The notes below the pieces were generated by a model. That model ran no database searches and was not told the DNA's origin. It was given only the letters and a program-made list of their open reading frames with translations. This document shows, in pieces, positions 9,826-18,915 of a stretch of 46,534 nucleotides of DNA (the first letter of the stretch is position 1; every line of letters starts with the position of its first letter). A program made the position numbers and the translations under genes. This DNA is from Candidatus Scalindua rubra (lineage in GTDB: Bacteria > Planctomycetota > Brocadiia > Brocadiales > Scalinduaceae): assembly GCA_001723765.1 (NCBI GenBank), contig MAYW01000018.1:1-46534 (forward strand). The letters are read 5' to 3'.

Positions 9826-10123
9826 TTATTTCTTTTTTTTGTCAGATCGTCTTTTTTCAAAAGCCTCTTTTAGAGAATCAAAGGCTTTCTTGGCCCCTTC
9901 CTTTAGTTCTTTCCAGAGTTCTTCTGCTGTTTCCTTAAATAATTCATCGATCTTTGCTTGCGCAACATCACGTTTTTTCGCGCAGCACCTTTATGTGCTC
10001 TTGCAGCGCCAGTTTATCATCAGTCTCAACTTCGTTGGTCCTAGCCTCCAACTTGTCAATCTCTGCATTCCACTTGTCCAATTGTTCCTGAAGTTCTTCT
10101 ATATAAACGTTTTTTTGTGACAT
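9826..10123 (-). pseudogene. Coiled-coil protein, frameshifted in an A6 run
   Basis: From the ATG at 10123 the minus strand reads MSQKNVYIEELQEQLDKW and a Glu/Lys-rich coiled coil, then stops after VLREKT. The next frame continues RDVAQAKIDEL through KEGAKKAFDSLKEAFEKRR to a stop at 9826. The break is a run of six T on the plus strand (9973-9978); one fewer base gives a continuous 98-residue protein (298 bases, 3x99+1). It resembles small coiled-coil proteins I recall as common in bacteria including planctomycetes; function unknown. The cause may be error, slippage or true decay. Confidence 0.7.
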
Positions 10124-10357
10124 GAGTATTCCTACTTTTTGGGTTTTTATCTGATTTTTACCTCAATTTGCTTTGTCTCGATATCTTCCGATTTTGGAAT
10201 TACAAGATTTAAAACGCTATATTCAATATGAACGAAGAATATATTTTTTATATTAATGTTGTTTCAACCAAACACAATGACACCTTCTTTGTAACGCTCA
10301 TCATATACATAACTGACAGACTGCTGCCATCTTGATACTAGGTTGGCTGTAGCCCCT

Positions 10358-12025
10358 TTATTGTGTAAAGATACCACCACAGTGTTTTTGCCCGACATCA
10401 TCTACGAATTCTTCCAGCTTTCTGCTTCTGACAGGATGTTGTAGCTTCCTGATTGCTTTTATTTCTATTTGTCTTACTCTTTCACGAGTAACCATAAATT
10501 TTTTACCGATTGATTGAAGTGTATATGTATAACCATCTCCTATGCCATAGCGAAGTTTAATTACCTCGCGCTCGCTATATGTAAGTGTATCAAGAACACT
10601 TTTTATCTTTTCCTTAAGTATATTATGTTCAACTTTTGAGGCTGGAGATTCTGGCTTCTCATCATTTATAAAATCAACAAACGTGCAACCGTCATTTTCA
10701 CCCACAGGCGTATCAAGAGAAATTTGTTGCCTGGAAATCTTTAATACCCTCCTTGCTTCAGAAATAGATATGTTCAAATCCCTTGCAATTTCTGCAATGC
10801 TTGGTTCTCTGCCTTTTTCTTGTACTAACTTTTTTGAGACATTTCGAATTTTATTCATTGTTTCTATCATATGAACAGGAACCTTAATGGTTCTCGCGCG
10901 GTCAGCGATAGAACGTATAATAGCTTGTCTTATCCACCATGTAGCATAAGTACTAAATTTGTAACCTCTTCGATATTCATACTTCTCTACAGCTTTCATC
11001 AAGCCCGTATTCCCTTCTTGTATTAAATCAAGAAAACTTAAACCACGATTTCTATATTTTTTCGCAATGCTTACTACTAATCTCAGGTTTGCATTTGATA
11101 GTTCCCTTTTTGCAGCTTCGTGCTCCTCGTATATCTTTTCAATAGACACAACTTTCATTCTTAATTTATCAGGGGATTCTAGTACTATGTTCTTAAACCT
11201 ATTAATTCTTGATTTTGAATTACGCAGTTTGTCATGCGCATTATCACGTTTCTTAGGTAGTTTAATCTTTCTTTCATTATTATTCATTTCATAAGACATT
11301 TCCTGTAATTGATTTACTATTGGCTGTAGCATCTTAGTACGGATATTTAATTTCTCTAGAATTGCCACACCTCTCCTTTGGCGATTTCTAATGTTTCTTA
11401 ATAGTCTCAGCCTGTTTTTTGCAGAAGTTTTACTCATTTTTGATTTGTAATAATCATCTTTATTACTCTTTAATAGTATTTTTAGTGTTTTTGCATTTTC
11501 AGGCAATCGCCTGAGAATCCTTTCTTTATGATTTTCATGTACCGCATTAATAGCTAATGTGCGATCGAACGAAAGGTTTCCATTAATAATATCTTCTAAA
11601 ATTTTTAAACAAGCTTCTTGTGAATAGTTAGATACAAGTATTTTTCTAAGTAATCCTTTCCTTGTAGTTTCAATCTTCTTGGCTAACGATAACTCTTCTT
11701 CCCTTGACAAAATAGGGATTCCTCTCATCTGTAAAAAATACATCCTTACAGGGTCATCAATCTTTTCCGTCCTTAGTTCATCTTCGCCAAGTTCCTTTCC
11801 AGTTCCTTGTAATTCATCTCTTTCTATTGTGCCACGGGAGTCTATATCCACCTCTTCAATTAGATCAATACCTAATTCGTCTAACTTTATTAATATTTCA
11901 TCAACCTTCTCTGGTTGCACCAATACGTTATCAGGTAAGGTATCATTTAATTCCTCATATATTATAAACCCATTTTTCTCACCTTTTCGCATGAGGACAT
12001 TAATCTTTTGATCCTGTTTTTCCAT
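10358..12025 (-). CDS. rpoD: RNA polymerase sigma factor, RpoD (sigma-70) family
   Basis: Primary-type sigma factor of 555 residues. A short region 1.1-like N-terminus (about 8-58) precedes region 1.2 ([21 protein letters not shown], 91-111), a charged non-conserved insert (about 130-300), region 2 with [20 protein letters not shown] and the -10-recognising [13 protein letters not shown] (308-375), region 3, and region 4 with the helix-turn-helix [10 protein letters not shown] (about 475-530). The full set of regions argues for a housekeeping or near-housekeeping factor rather than an ECF factor. A C-terminal tail ([11 protein letters not shown]) extends past region 4. Near-consensus -35/-10 promoters elsewhere in the window fit such a factor. 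Confidence 0.88.
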   Translation of the reverse strand: MEKQDQKINVLMRKGEKNGFIIYEELNDTLPDNVLVQPEKVDEILIKLDELGIDLIEEVDIDSRGTIERDELQGTGKELGEDELRTEKIDDPVRMYFLQMRGIPILSREEELSLAKKIETTRKGLLRKILVSNYSQEACLKILEDIINGNLSFDRTLAINAVHENHKERILRRLPENAKTLKILLKSNKDDYYKSKMSKTSAKNRLRLLRNIRNRQRRGVAILEKLNIRTKMLQPIVNQLQEMSYEMNNNERKIKLPKKRDNAHDKLRNSKSRINRFKNIVLESPDKLRMKVVSIEKIYEEHEAAKRELSNANLRLVVSIAKKYRNRGLSFLDLIQEGNTGLMKAVEKYEYRRGYKFSTYATWWIRQAIIRSIADRARTIKVPVHMIETMNKIRNVSKKLVQEKGREPSIAEIARDLNISISEARRVLKISRQQISLDTPVGENDGCTFVDFINDEKPESPASKVEHNILKEKIKSVLDTLTYSEREVIKLRYGIGDGYTYTLQSIGKKFMVTRERVRQIEIKAIRKLQHPVRSRKLEEFVDDVGQKHCGGIFTQ

Positions 12026-12160
12026 ACAAAATCTCCTGGTATTATCTTATAAGCTTCCTGATAATCCTGTTATTTAGATATAGTTTTTACGTACTCATTA
12101 TTGAGTGTATAGACCATAGTGTTATATGTCACTTCTAGAATCGTTTTTTCCATATCAAAC

Positions 12161-12595
12161 TTAACATGCTTGATTTAATTTTTTGACAAATATACAAGAA
12201 ACTTCTACATTTAAAAATGTATTACCTTTTGCTACTGTATTAATTGCTGAAATTAATTCTATTGTTGTAGATTCTTTAAGCATCAAATGATCAGAAGCAT
12301 CACTCTGAAAGGTTTGATATCTATCCTCTTCATCAACATACGCTGTTATAACTATTATATTTGCTTCAGGGTTTATCATTCTCTTCCTATACGTTTCTCC
12401 AAAGCCCTCATTAAGATTGGGCATTTTAAAGTCTATTATTACGTCAGGTAACAATTCGCTAAGCATTTTAATAGCCTGTGTTGCGCTTTCCACTACGCCA
12501 ACAACCTCAACATTTTCTTTTGTATTCAGAAGTTCCTTTATATGATTATTCATAATTGTGTTATCGTCAAGAAAAAGCACTCTTATTTTAGACAT
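12161..12595 (-). CDS. Orphan response-regulator receiver domain protein
   Basis: Single receiver domain of 144 residues, NarL-like in its end (ELISAINTVAKGNTFLNVEV) but lacking the LuxR-type DNA-binding domain that normally follows. The acidic pair (FLDDN), the Thr (VITAY) and the Lys (LMLKEST) are present. The segment before the phospho-acceptor is one residue shorter than usual (PDVIIDFKMP instead of the PDVxxxD pattern), so phosphorylation geometry may be altered. I found no HTH in other frames downstream. The partner kinase is not in the window. Confidence 0.75.
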   Translation of the reverse strand: MSKIRVLFLDDNTIMNNHIKELLNTKENVEVVGVVESATQAIKMLSELLPDVIIDFKMPNLNEGFGETYRKRMINPEANIIVITAYVDEEDRYQTFQSDASDHLMLKESTTIELISAINTVAKGNTFLNVEVSCIFVKKLNQAC

Positions 12596-12620
12596 TTTTG
12601 CTTAATCTCCAATTTATTAA

Positions 12621-12695
12621 ACGGGATAGAGAGGAGCCTCACAGCCCCCCTCCTCCCACACCACCATATATTTGGGGCTGGACTATGGCGGTTTT
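12621..12695 (-). other. Possible group II intron remnant
   Basis: A GC-rich island in an AT-rich spacer. Read on the minus strand it has AACCGCCATAG, then TATGGTGGTGTGGG, a G-rich stretch and CTCCTCTCTATCCC. This recalls, from memory, the structured segment of bacterial group II introns near the intron-encoded protein. No reverse transcriptase ORF is nearby, so at most it is a fragment. The plus-strand ORFs crossing it look spurious. Confidence 0.35.
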
Positions 12696-12753
12696 ATACT
12701 CTGGTTTCTACTCAGCTCCCATCGTTCTCTACAAGAAGAATTGTATACATAAC

Positions 12754-13215
12754 TTACTCCTTACTTATTTTTCTAATTTTTCTCCAGAATTTGAATATAA
12801 CCTTCTTTTGCTCTTCTGTTTCTATAGAATTTGGCCTCTTTCTTCTAACTATTTCGATTGCTTTTGCAGCATTAATTCCTTTATCTACGAGGTAACATGC
12901 AAGCATGGTTCCAGTTCTTCCTAAACCGGCATCACAATACACAACTAATTTCTTACCATCTGCCCTTATTCTTTTTGCAAAATCTAAAAAATCCTCAATT
13001 TGCTCTATTCCTGGAGGATTAAAATCTTTAACCGGAATATACTTAACCTCAAAACCGAATTCTTCAATCAGCCCCTTGTCAAGAGAAAAATCCGTAAGTG
13101 ATACAATTGCTTCAATATCATTGTCTTTAAGTATTTCAAAATTTTTAATTGTTGATTCCGGTCTTGCCATACCAGCAATTTCACCCTTTATTAACCAGCT
13201 AAAATTTCTAAGCAT
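12754..13215 (-). CDS. Dual-specificity protein phosphatase family protein
   Basis: Cysteine-based phosphatase of 153 residues. The P-loop is CDAGLGRTG with Cys94 and Arg100 (CX5R), and the general-acid loop may be the Asp in PVKDFNPP. The usual His before the catalytic Cys is Tyr here (VVYCDAG). It fits small prokaryotic DSP/PTP-like enzymes acting on phospho-Tyr/Ser/Thr or a small phosphorylated metabolite. It stands between a receiver protein and a peptidyl-prolyl isomerase, all on the minus strand, with no sign of strict coupling. Confidence 0.82.
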   Translation of the reverse strand: MLRNFSWLIKGEIAGMARPESTIKNFEILKDNDIEAIVSLTDFSLDKGLIEEFGFEVKYIPVKDFNPPGIEQIEDFLDFAKRIRADGKKLVVYCDAGLGRTGTMLACYLVDKGINAAKAIEIVRRKRPNSIETEEQKKVIFKFWRKIRKISKE

Positions 13216-13274
13216 TTTTACTCAACAAAAGTTCTTAAAATAAATGTAACAGATTTTCACCCTTCATTCTCTTT

Positions 13275-13703
13275 TTAATTTATTGCTACAAGTTCGAGTT
13301 CAAGAATGAGTTCTTTGCCTGCCAGGGGGTGATTAGCATCAAGGGTTACTGTCTTGTCAGTAATATCTGTTATAGTTACCTCAGAGACTTTTCCATCATT
13401 TGTTTTAGTATTAAGCTTAACACCTACTTGAGGATCAATATCTGAAGGAAGTTGTGATCTCTCAATAGTAACTACTTGATTTTCATTGTAGTTACCAAAA
13501 GCATCTTCTGGAGGTATGCAAACTTCTTTTGTTTCACCTACGGTCATTCCAATTACTGCATTTTCAAAACCAGGTATGAGCTTTTTTTCTCCAATAGTGA
13601 ATTCTGCCGGCTCTTTCTCCTTCGATGAGTAAAACATCTTACCATCCTTTAAAGATGCGGTGTAATGAACTTTTACATTGGCCCCTGCCTTTGCCTGTGA
13701 CAT
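13275..13703 (-). CDS. FKBP-type peptidyl-prolyl cis-trans isomerase (SlyD-like)
   Basis: Cytoplasmic prolyl isomerase/chaperone of 142 residues. The FKBP core has VHYTASLKDGKMF, LIPGFENAVIGMTVGE and PEDAFG; the inserted-flap segment VVTIERSQLP and the NHPLAGKELILELELV end are characteristic of SlyD/two-domain FKBPs. The His/Cys-rich metal-binding tail of E. coli SlyD is absent. A ribosome-binding site (GGAGAAAAC before ATG on the minus strand) supports the start. The HspR-like regulator lies 486 bases upstream. Confidence 0.9.
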   Translation of the reverse strand: MSQAKAGANVKVHYTASLKDGKMFYSSKEKEPAEFTIGEKKLIPGFENAVIGMTVGETKEVCIPPEDAFGNYNENQVVTIERSQLPSDIDPQVGVKLNTKTNDGKVSEVTITDITDKTVTLDANHPLAGKELILELELVAIN

Positions 13704-14189
13704 TGTTTTCTCCTTTGTAAAAATTTATGTAATGTTAAAGAGGCTTAATTAAATGTCTCTGGAATTCTATAACCCATTGTGTTAAGGGACTTTCGGAGAC
13801 TGTTACTTATTTACTCGCTCCTGGAACTATGGAATATTTGAAGTGGTCATAATAAGCAAAGCATATTCAAACAGTACAAGATGAAAGTATACTGAATATA
13901 TCGCATAATGCTATAGTTTTACCTTCTATCTATGTATATAATTTATTACGAAGTATAATAAACAAATTACATATAATATGCAAGGTTTATTATCATAAAT
14001 TATGAATATTATGTTATATGTATTATGCAAGTCTTTTGCGAATTTGTAGTTACAAGTAGGAAAAAAACTTAAAATATTCTCCATAGTTTTGGACATAAGA
14101 AGGCATTTTCGGATTGCAAAGCGGATGAATTTTGATAGGAGTGTTAAACGTAAAACGCTATAGGAAGTATTACCAACAAAACGGGGGAC
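13704..14189. other. Intergenic region with AT-rich inverted repeats
   Basis: No gene seen. The stretch 13895-14035 is very AT-rich and holds partly self-complementary and repeated motifs (ACATATAATATGCAAG and a related ATATGTATTATGCAAG). It would contain the promoter of the minus-strand isomerase gene and the 3' end of the HspR-like gene. Confidence 0.5.
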
Positions 14190-14567
14190 TTACTCAGAAA
14201 CTAGATCCTCCGTGATATCATTATCTCCCTTCTTATACATCTCCAGTTTGTCCTTCGGAAGTTTCTCAATAGTCTTTTCGACACGAGAGGTTAACTCATC
14301 ACGATTATCTTGCGGTAAAGTGTTGAGGACGGAGAGGAGCTCCCTGACCCCAGCAGCATTTACCCTCTTGATCTGGATCAGATAGTGGACATATTCTAAA
14401 AGGCTGATGTCCTTTAGTGAATAAAGGCGTCGGTTTCCGTCGTTCCTGGAGGGCTTGATGAGCCCTTTTTCTTCATAGATTCTCAAGGTGCGGGGATTTA
14501 CGTCCAAGATCTCTGCCGCTACACTGATTGGAAAGACTGACTTATTTGGATCGATTTCCTTTACCAT
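14190..14567 (-). CDS. MerR-family transcriptional regulator (HspR-like)
   Basis: DNA-binding regulator of 125 residues. The winged helix-turn-helix is at the N-terminus (PISVAAEILDVNPRTLRIYEEKGLIKPSR, then RRLYSLKDI), matching MerR/HspR, followed by a helical dimerisation region with no cysteine cluster, so metal sensing is unlikely. HspR proteins repress chaperone genes in other bacteria; a role in controlling the adjacent SlyD-like gene is only inferred from proximity. Confidence 0.82.
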   Translation of the reverse strand: MVKEIDPNKSVFPISVAAEILDVNPRTLRIYEEKGLIKPSRNDGNRRLYSLKDISLLEYVHYLIQIKRVNAAGVRELLSVLNTLPQDNRDELTSRVEKTIEKLPKDKLEMYKKGDNDITEDLVSE

Positions 14568-14709
14568 AGATCATATTCCTCCATAACATATTTCATGTAA
14601 GATATTATCAAAATTTTATTTATTTTAACATATCTTAAAATTTTCGTATATGCAAGATGAAATTATTTATACTTATAAAATATTTAAAAAGACAGTTCAT
14701 AAAATTTTC

Positions 14710-14739
14710 TTGACATACGGTCAAAAAATGTCCGATTAT
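14710..14739 (+). promoter_or_regulatory. Probable sigma-70 promoter of hicAB (leaderless start)
   Basis: TTGACA at 14710-14715 and GATTAT at 14734-14739, an 18-base spacer. The expected transcription start (about 14746) falls at the GTG of hicA (14748), and there is no Shine-Dalgarno sequence in front of that GTG, so translation may be leaderless. Confidence 0.5.
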
Positions 14740-14747
14740 TATTAACA

Positions 14748-14966
14748 GTGACTGGCAATGAGTTCATTCGAAAGGTTAAGAAGTTAGGCCGAAAAAAAGG
14801 GGTTAGTGTTGAATTTTTTCACCGTAGCGGCAAGGGAAGCCACGGAACCCTGTTTTATGGTAAATGTTTTACAATCGTACGTAACCCCAAGGATGAACTC
14901 AAAACGGGTACATTACACGTCATGATTGCCCAATTTGGACTTTCATTGAAAGATTTAAAGGAGTAA
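14748..14966 (+). CDS. hicA: HicA-family toxin (mRNA interferase)
   Basis: Small basic protein of 72 residues with the HicA double-stranded-RNA-binding-like fold: GNEFIRKVKKLGRKKGVSVEFF, then the conserved catalytic His in GKGSHGTLF and a C-terminal GTLHVMIAQFGLSLKDL. It begins with GTG. The antitoxin gene follows after three bases, the canonical toxin-first hicAB order, and the toxin is predicted to cleave mRNA when free. Confidence 0.87.
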   Translation: MTGNEFIRKVKKLGRKKGVSVEFFHRSGKGSHGTLFYGKCFTIVRNPKDELKTGTLHVMIAQFGLSLKDLKE

Positions 14967-14969
14967 AAG

Positions 14970-15407
14970 ATGGAAAATTTCATATATCCCGCTAAAATCA
15001 CCCCTGACAAAAAAGATGGAGGCTTTGTTGTTACTTTTCCTGATTTGCCAGAAGCAATTACACAAGGAGAAGGTCTGAGGGATGCCATTGTCGGGGCTAC
15101 TGACTGCCTTGAGGAAGCCATTGCTAATCGGATTGCAATGGAATTGACCATTCCTTATCCCTCTCCTATCAGGAAAAGATATCATCCAATTCCCCTTTCC
15201 GTCCAAATGGCTGCTAAAGCTGCTCTTTATTTGGCGATCAGTGAAGAAGAAATAACAAAGGTTGAACTTGCAAAACGATTACATTGTGATGAAAAAGAAG
15301 TACGCCGCCTCCTAAATCCTCGACATCCTTCGAAACTTCCTCGAATTGAATCTGCGCTAGCGGTATTGGGGCGGAAATTAGTTGTAGGTTTTCAAACTGC
15401 TGTTTAA
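14970..15407 (+). CDS. hicB: HicB-family antitoxin
   Basis: Antitoxin of 145 residues. The N-terminal partial RNase H-like fold is typical HicB (YPAKITPDKKDGGFVVTFPDLPEAITQGEGL), and the C-terminal 60 residues look like a DNA-binding helix-turn-helix (VELAKRLHCDEKEVRRLLNP). It should neutralise HicA and autoregulate the promoter at 14710. A good ribosome-binding site (AAAGGAG) overlaps the end of hicA. Confidence 0.88.
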   Translation: MENFIYPAKITPDKKDGGFVVTFPDLPEAITQGEGLRDAIVGATDCLEEAIANRIAMELTIPYPSPIRKRYHPIPLSVQMAAKAALYLAISEEEITKVELAKRLHCDEKEVRRLLNPRHPSKLPRIESALAVLGRKLVVGFQTAV

Positions 15408-15438
15408 TATTTTCCAATTAAATAGGGAGTTAATTTAT

Positions 15439-15699
15439 ATGGAGTGGAAAATTGTAGGCATAATCGCAGCTATAGGTACTACTTCAGGTTTTGTACCTCA
15501 GATAATAAGGGGTATACGAACAAAGAAGTTGGAAGATGTCTCGCCAGTTATGTATATGTTTTTAATCTTTGGGCTTTCTCTGTGGCTTTCCTATGGAATA
15601 CACCTTGAAGATGTAATAATAATTGGGGCAAATGCGGTAGCGTTACTATTTAGTGTAGTTATCCTTATTTTGCGTTATAAATATTTGAGACAAAAGTAG
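15439..15699 (+). CDS. SemiSWEET-type PQ-loop transporter
   Basis: Membrane protein of 86 residues with three helices (about 5-22, 38-55, 62-80) and the PQ motif in GTTSGFVPQIIRGIRTK. Length and layout match bacterial SemiSWEETs, which dimerise to move sugars passively. A ribosome-binding site (AGGGAG) precedes the ATG. No sugar operon surrounds it, although a GH130 glycosidase/phosphorylase gene is 570 bases downstream. Confidence 0.87.
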   Translation: MEWKIVGIIAAIGTTSGFVPQIIRGIRTKKLEDVSPVMYMFLIFGLSLWLSYGIHLEDVIIIGANAVALLFSVVILILRYKYLRQK

Positions 15700-15871
15700 T
15701 TTTGTTACCAACTGATTTTTCTTTACAGAGTATAAACCGTCCATTATTTATTCCTATCTAATTTTAAATGCCCCCCAGCTTAATAAACCATTTTTTTGGT
15801 TGCATTTAAATAATGGTTGATGTAGCATTAAACCGTCTATTCTAAGTCTGTGAGATTTAAGGAGAATAAGT

Positions 15872-16201
15872 GTGAAGGTTGAACAGATAATGGAAGTTGC
15901 AAAGAAAGTATTGCTTTCTGAGATAATTCCACGTTTAGATCGGATTGAAGGCCGACTTGATGAAATGAGTTGTCGTATTTCCGATCTGAATAACCGTGTT
16001 GGAGACCTTGAGAACAGGTTTGATCTATTGCAAAACGGTGTCAACCAGAGGATAGACAGTCTGCAAAAAGACATTAATCAGAGGATAGACAAACTTAATG
16101 AACGATTTGACAATTTCGGCAAAGAAGTTGTAGTTCGCAGTGAACTTAATCGCCTGGATAACGAAATTACAAAAATCAAGGAAAAATTAGCGCTTGTTTA
16201 A
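15872..16201 (+). CDS. Coiled-coil hypothetical protein
   Basis: Hydrophilic 109-residue protein with continuous heptads and an internal repeat (QNGVNQRIDSLQKDINQRIDKL). It starts GTG, 6 bases after an AAGGAG site. No catalytic motif, signal or membrane helix. It resembles short coiled-coil proteins often found beside toxin-antitoxin or mobile genes, but function is unknown. Confidence 0.65.
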   Translation: MKVEQIMEVAKKVLLSEIIPRLDRIEGRLDEMSCRISDLNNRVGDLENRFDLLQNGVNQRIDSLQKDINQRIDKLNERFDNFGKEVVVRSELNRLDNEITKIKEKLALV

Positions 16202-16268
16202 GCTATTACCTTAATTTATTGAGTCATTCCCGTTAAACTATTTGAAGAGCTAAAGAGAAAAAAGAAAG

Positions 16269-17486
16269 ATGACATCTCAGTTATACAGTCTTATTGAAAA
16301 ATTAGGCGATGGGAAAGTCGTCAAGTTGGATTCAGGCGAGGTAATCTTCATTATAGATTCCTTTGAAGAGAATCCTGTAGTAAAGCCTCAAGACCTGGGA
16401 CTCACATGTTACGAAAACGGTAAGTTAATGCCTGGAGCCGTCTTCAATGGAGGTACTGAGATATTTAATGATAAGATAGTCTTGACACCAAGATGCCATC
16501 AAGGATATCAGAAAATTTCGTTTTTCGATAAAAAGCTTGGCATTCACAGATACCATATGGAAGATTATGTTTCCGAAGTATGGCCTTTGGTAAGCAATGA
16601 TGGTATCCATTTTAAAAGATTACAAGATATGGTAATTTGTAGTAATGGTAAAGAGCATGGAGACTTCAGATATGGGATAGAGGATATACGGATTATCAAG
16701 CACAAAAAACGACACTTATTGATTGGCTGTGGAAAAATCGAACCGCCATTCAGTGCATCTAATCATGGAGATAGAACAGCCATATATTCCACCAAGGATT
16801 TTGTGAATATTAAATACCACTGCATTGTTAAATCATTCGACTCGCGTAACGCCGTTCCTTTCCCCGAACCTGTAGACTGTAAACATTACGTCTTATTGCG
16901 TTTTTATAATGACGTCCATTCCAAAAGTCGTAATGGTAGAACTACTATCAACTTAGTTCATCTTGAAGCAGGAATAGAGCAATTGCTGGAACCTTTTAAG
17001 CACATGGTTCTTTGGCAGAAAATATATGAGCAACGAAGTCAGAGCGTTCTTTTTAAAAGCGGACAATATAATCACGAAAACGTGAAAATAGCACCTGGCA
17101 CGCAACCGATAAAAACCGATAGAGGTTGGTTGCTTATCTATCACGGAGTTGGAGAAATAAAAAAGAATCTTTGTAAGGCGTATGGTTTATCTAAAAGAAT
17201 TAAGAAAAGTTATTCTATTTGTGCTGCCTTATTAGATTTGTATGATCCTAGAAAAGTTATTTGTCGTACAACAAATCCAATATATATTCCTTCGAATCCT
17301 TACGAACTGTACGGTAATGATCAATACCCTGTCGACGAACCTGCAGTCGTTTTCCCTGTTGGCGCTTTAGTACTAAAAAATAAATTGATTATTTATGCAG
17401 GTGCTGGTGATAAATATATTATCGTTTTAGGTTGCAATCTTGATTACTTAATTGACTACTTGTGGAAATACTGCAAATACAATTAA
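16269..17486 (+). CDS. Glycoside hydrolase family 130-like protein
   Basis: Five-bladed-propeller enzyme of 405 residues. The GH130 hallmarks are an early GAVFNGG segment, the YGIEDIRI motif containing the catalytic Asp, the GWLLIYHGVG motif and the closing DEPAVVFPVGALVLKNKLIIYAGAGD. GH130 members phosphorolyse or hydrolyse beta-mannosides; the exact substrate is not predictable. The N-terminal 60 residues are divergent. It is a solitary gene. Confidence 0.82.
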   Translation: MTSQLYSLIEKLGDGKVVKLDSGEVIFIIDSFEENPVVKPQDLGLTCYENGKLMPGAVFNGGTEIFNDKIVLTPRCHQGYQKISFFDKKLGIHRYHMEDYVSEVWPLVSNDGIHFKRLQDMVICSNGKEHGDFRYGIEDIRIIKHKKRHLLIGCGKIEPPFSASNHGDRTAIYSTKDFVNIKYHCIVKSFDSRNAVPFPEPVDCKHYVLLRFYNDVHSKSRNGRTTINLVHLEAGIEQLLEPFKHMVLWQKIYEQRSQSVLFKSGQYNHENVKIAPGTQPIKTDRGWLLIYHGVGEIKKNLCKAYGLSKRIKKSYSICAALLDLYDPRKVICRTTNPIYIPSNPYELYGNDQYPVDEPAVVFPVGALVLKNKLIIYAGAGDKYIIVLGCNLDYLIDYLWKYCKYN

Positions 17487-17988
17487 TGGATATAGGCACT
17501 GTCATTAATAAAGCACATCGAATAATAATTGCCTAGTGATTAAGAACAATTTATCAGTATTTTTGCAAGAATTAAAAAATGTGTTAGGTTTTATATAAGA
17601 TTTTATGTCTATAAACAGAAGAAAATATACTTAAAACTACTCTTTAAACATACAGTAAGGAGGCTTTGAAATATGAAGAGCTAAAATATAACTGGGATAG
17701 TGGAGGTAATAATAAAAACATTCTCAAATCTAACAAATTTAAAACTTCAAGTACAATTAGTAAGTAAAACACATTGGACAATAATGTATCCAATGTATAG
17801 TTTATGATAATCTCACTTACTAATGCTGGTTCATGCTACAAGCCGGAACCAGCGCAAAATAAAATAAGTAGGGCGTGTTTCTTACGCGCCAAAACATTGA
17901 TTAATGTCGGATTTCCAAATCCGACCTACTTTTGGTTGCAACTTCGCTGCGCTGTGTATATCTGCGAGAATCAGTGTCCCATTAATTG
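17487..17988. other. Intergenic region with palindromic repeat
   Basis: No convincing gene. A strong ribosome-binding sequence (AAGGAGG, about 17657) precedes an ATG that stops after three codons (MKS), possibly a decayed gene start. At 17868-17930 a repeat begins AGTAGGGCG and ends CGACCTACT, with a perfect GTCGGATTT/AAATCCGAC hairpin at 17906-17925 that could terminate mtnP on the minus strand. Confidence 0.5.
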
Positions 17989-18849
17989 CTAAAAATACTT
18001 TCCAAATATAACACTTAAGCTTTTCTTTACTTTATCAGGAATTTTGTCCTTTTGCGTTACAATAGCATCACTTGCTGCATTAACACATTTACAACTCCTT
18101 TTATCTCCTATCATGGGGATGGCATGCTTAATGATAGCTTTGGCCGTATCAACGTTTTTCTTAAGATTCTGAATGACAATCTCAGCAGTAACGGCTTCCT
18201 CACCTTCATGCCAACAGTCATAATCAGTAGAAAGTGCAAGTGTGCTGTAACATATTTCAGCCTCACGGGCGAGCTTTGCTTCCTGTATGTTTGTCATACC
18301 TATAACGCTTACGTTCCATTGTCGATAGGTTAATGATTCAGCCCTGGTTGAAAATTGAGGTCCTTCTATGCAAACATAAGTACCTCCTTTGTGAACGTTA
18401 GCGCCGGTCTTTTTTGCTGCATTATAAAGGGTTTCGGCAAGGACTGAACATACCGGGTCAGCAAGGCTTACGTGTCCAACAATACCATCGCCGAAAAAGG
18501 TACCTATTCTACTTCTTGTACGATCTAAAAATTGGTTGGGAATGACTATATCCAGTGGTTTGATTTCTTCCTTCATACTTCCAACAGCGCTGACGGCGAT
18601 TATCCTTTCCACTCCCAGTTTCTTCATGCCGAAGATATTTGCGCGGAAATTGAGTTCAGATGGTAGAATATTATGAAACCTTCCATGGCGAGGAAGGAAG
18701 GCAACACTTTTTCCTTTCAGGGTTCCAATGGTATATTGGTCAGATGGTTCCCCAAAAGGTGTTTCGATTTTAGCATTTTCGATGTCTTTTATTCCTTCAA
18801 TGTTATACAAACCACTTCCGCCAATTATTCCTATTTTCCCACTAGTCAT
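17989..18849 (-). CDS. mtnP: S-methyl-5'-thioadenosine phosphorylase
   Basis: Cytoplasmic phosphorylase of 286 residues that splits methylthioadenosine into adenine and methylthioribose-1-phosphate in SAM salvage. The PNP/MTAP family-2 signature is clear: GIIGGSGLY at the phosphate site, [20 protein letters not shown], the base/ribose region [38 protein letters not shown] and STDYDCWH. The [13 protein letters not shown] segment and DYDCW favour MTA over purine nucleosides. The region upstream is filled with repeats, and no partner salvage genes are seen. Confidence 0.92.
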   Translation of the reverse strand: MTSGKIGIIGGSGLYNIEGIKDIENAKIETPFGEPSDQYTIGTLKGKSVAFLPRHGRFHNILPSELNFRANIFGMKKLGVERIIAVSAVGSMKEEIKPLDIVIPNQFLDRTRSRIGTFFGDGIVGHVSLADPVCSVLAETLYNAAKKTGANVHKGGTYVCIEGPQFSTRAESLTYRQWNVSVIGMTNIQEAKLAREAEICYSTLALSTDYDCWHEGEEAVTAEIVIQNLKKNVDTAKAIIKHAIPMIGDKRSCKCVNAASDAIVTQKDKIPDKVKKSLSVIFGKYF

Positions 18850-18915
18850 ATTAATATTTTTGGTTATAGAGTAATCTAATGTTTAGTCTTTCAAAATCTT
18901 ATTTTTTGTGCGCAA

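Noticed and set aside
9761..10120. Plus-strand 119-residue ORF
   Set aside because: It is antisense to the frameshifted coiled-coil gene on the minus strand, whose two frames give a coherent family-like protein; the plus-strand product is low-complexity Phe/Ser/Leu.
12542..12924. Plus-strand ORFs across the receiver/phosphatase spacer
   Set aside because: They run antisense to the receiver and phosphatase genes and through the GC-rich scar; no domain or ribosome-binding site supports them.
14855..15206. Minus-strand ORFs opposite hicAB
   Set aside because: Shadows of the clear HicA and HicB genes.
17804..17992. 62-residue plus ORF
   Set aside because: Mostly made of a palindromic repeat (17868-17930); no ribosome site or domain.
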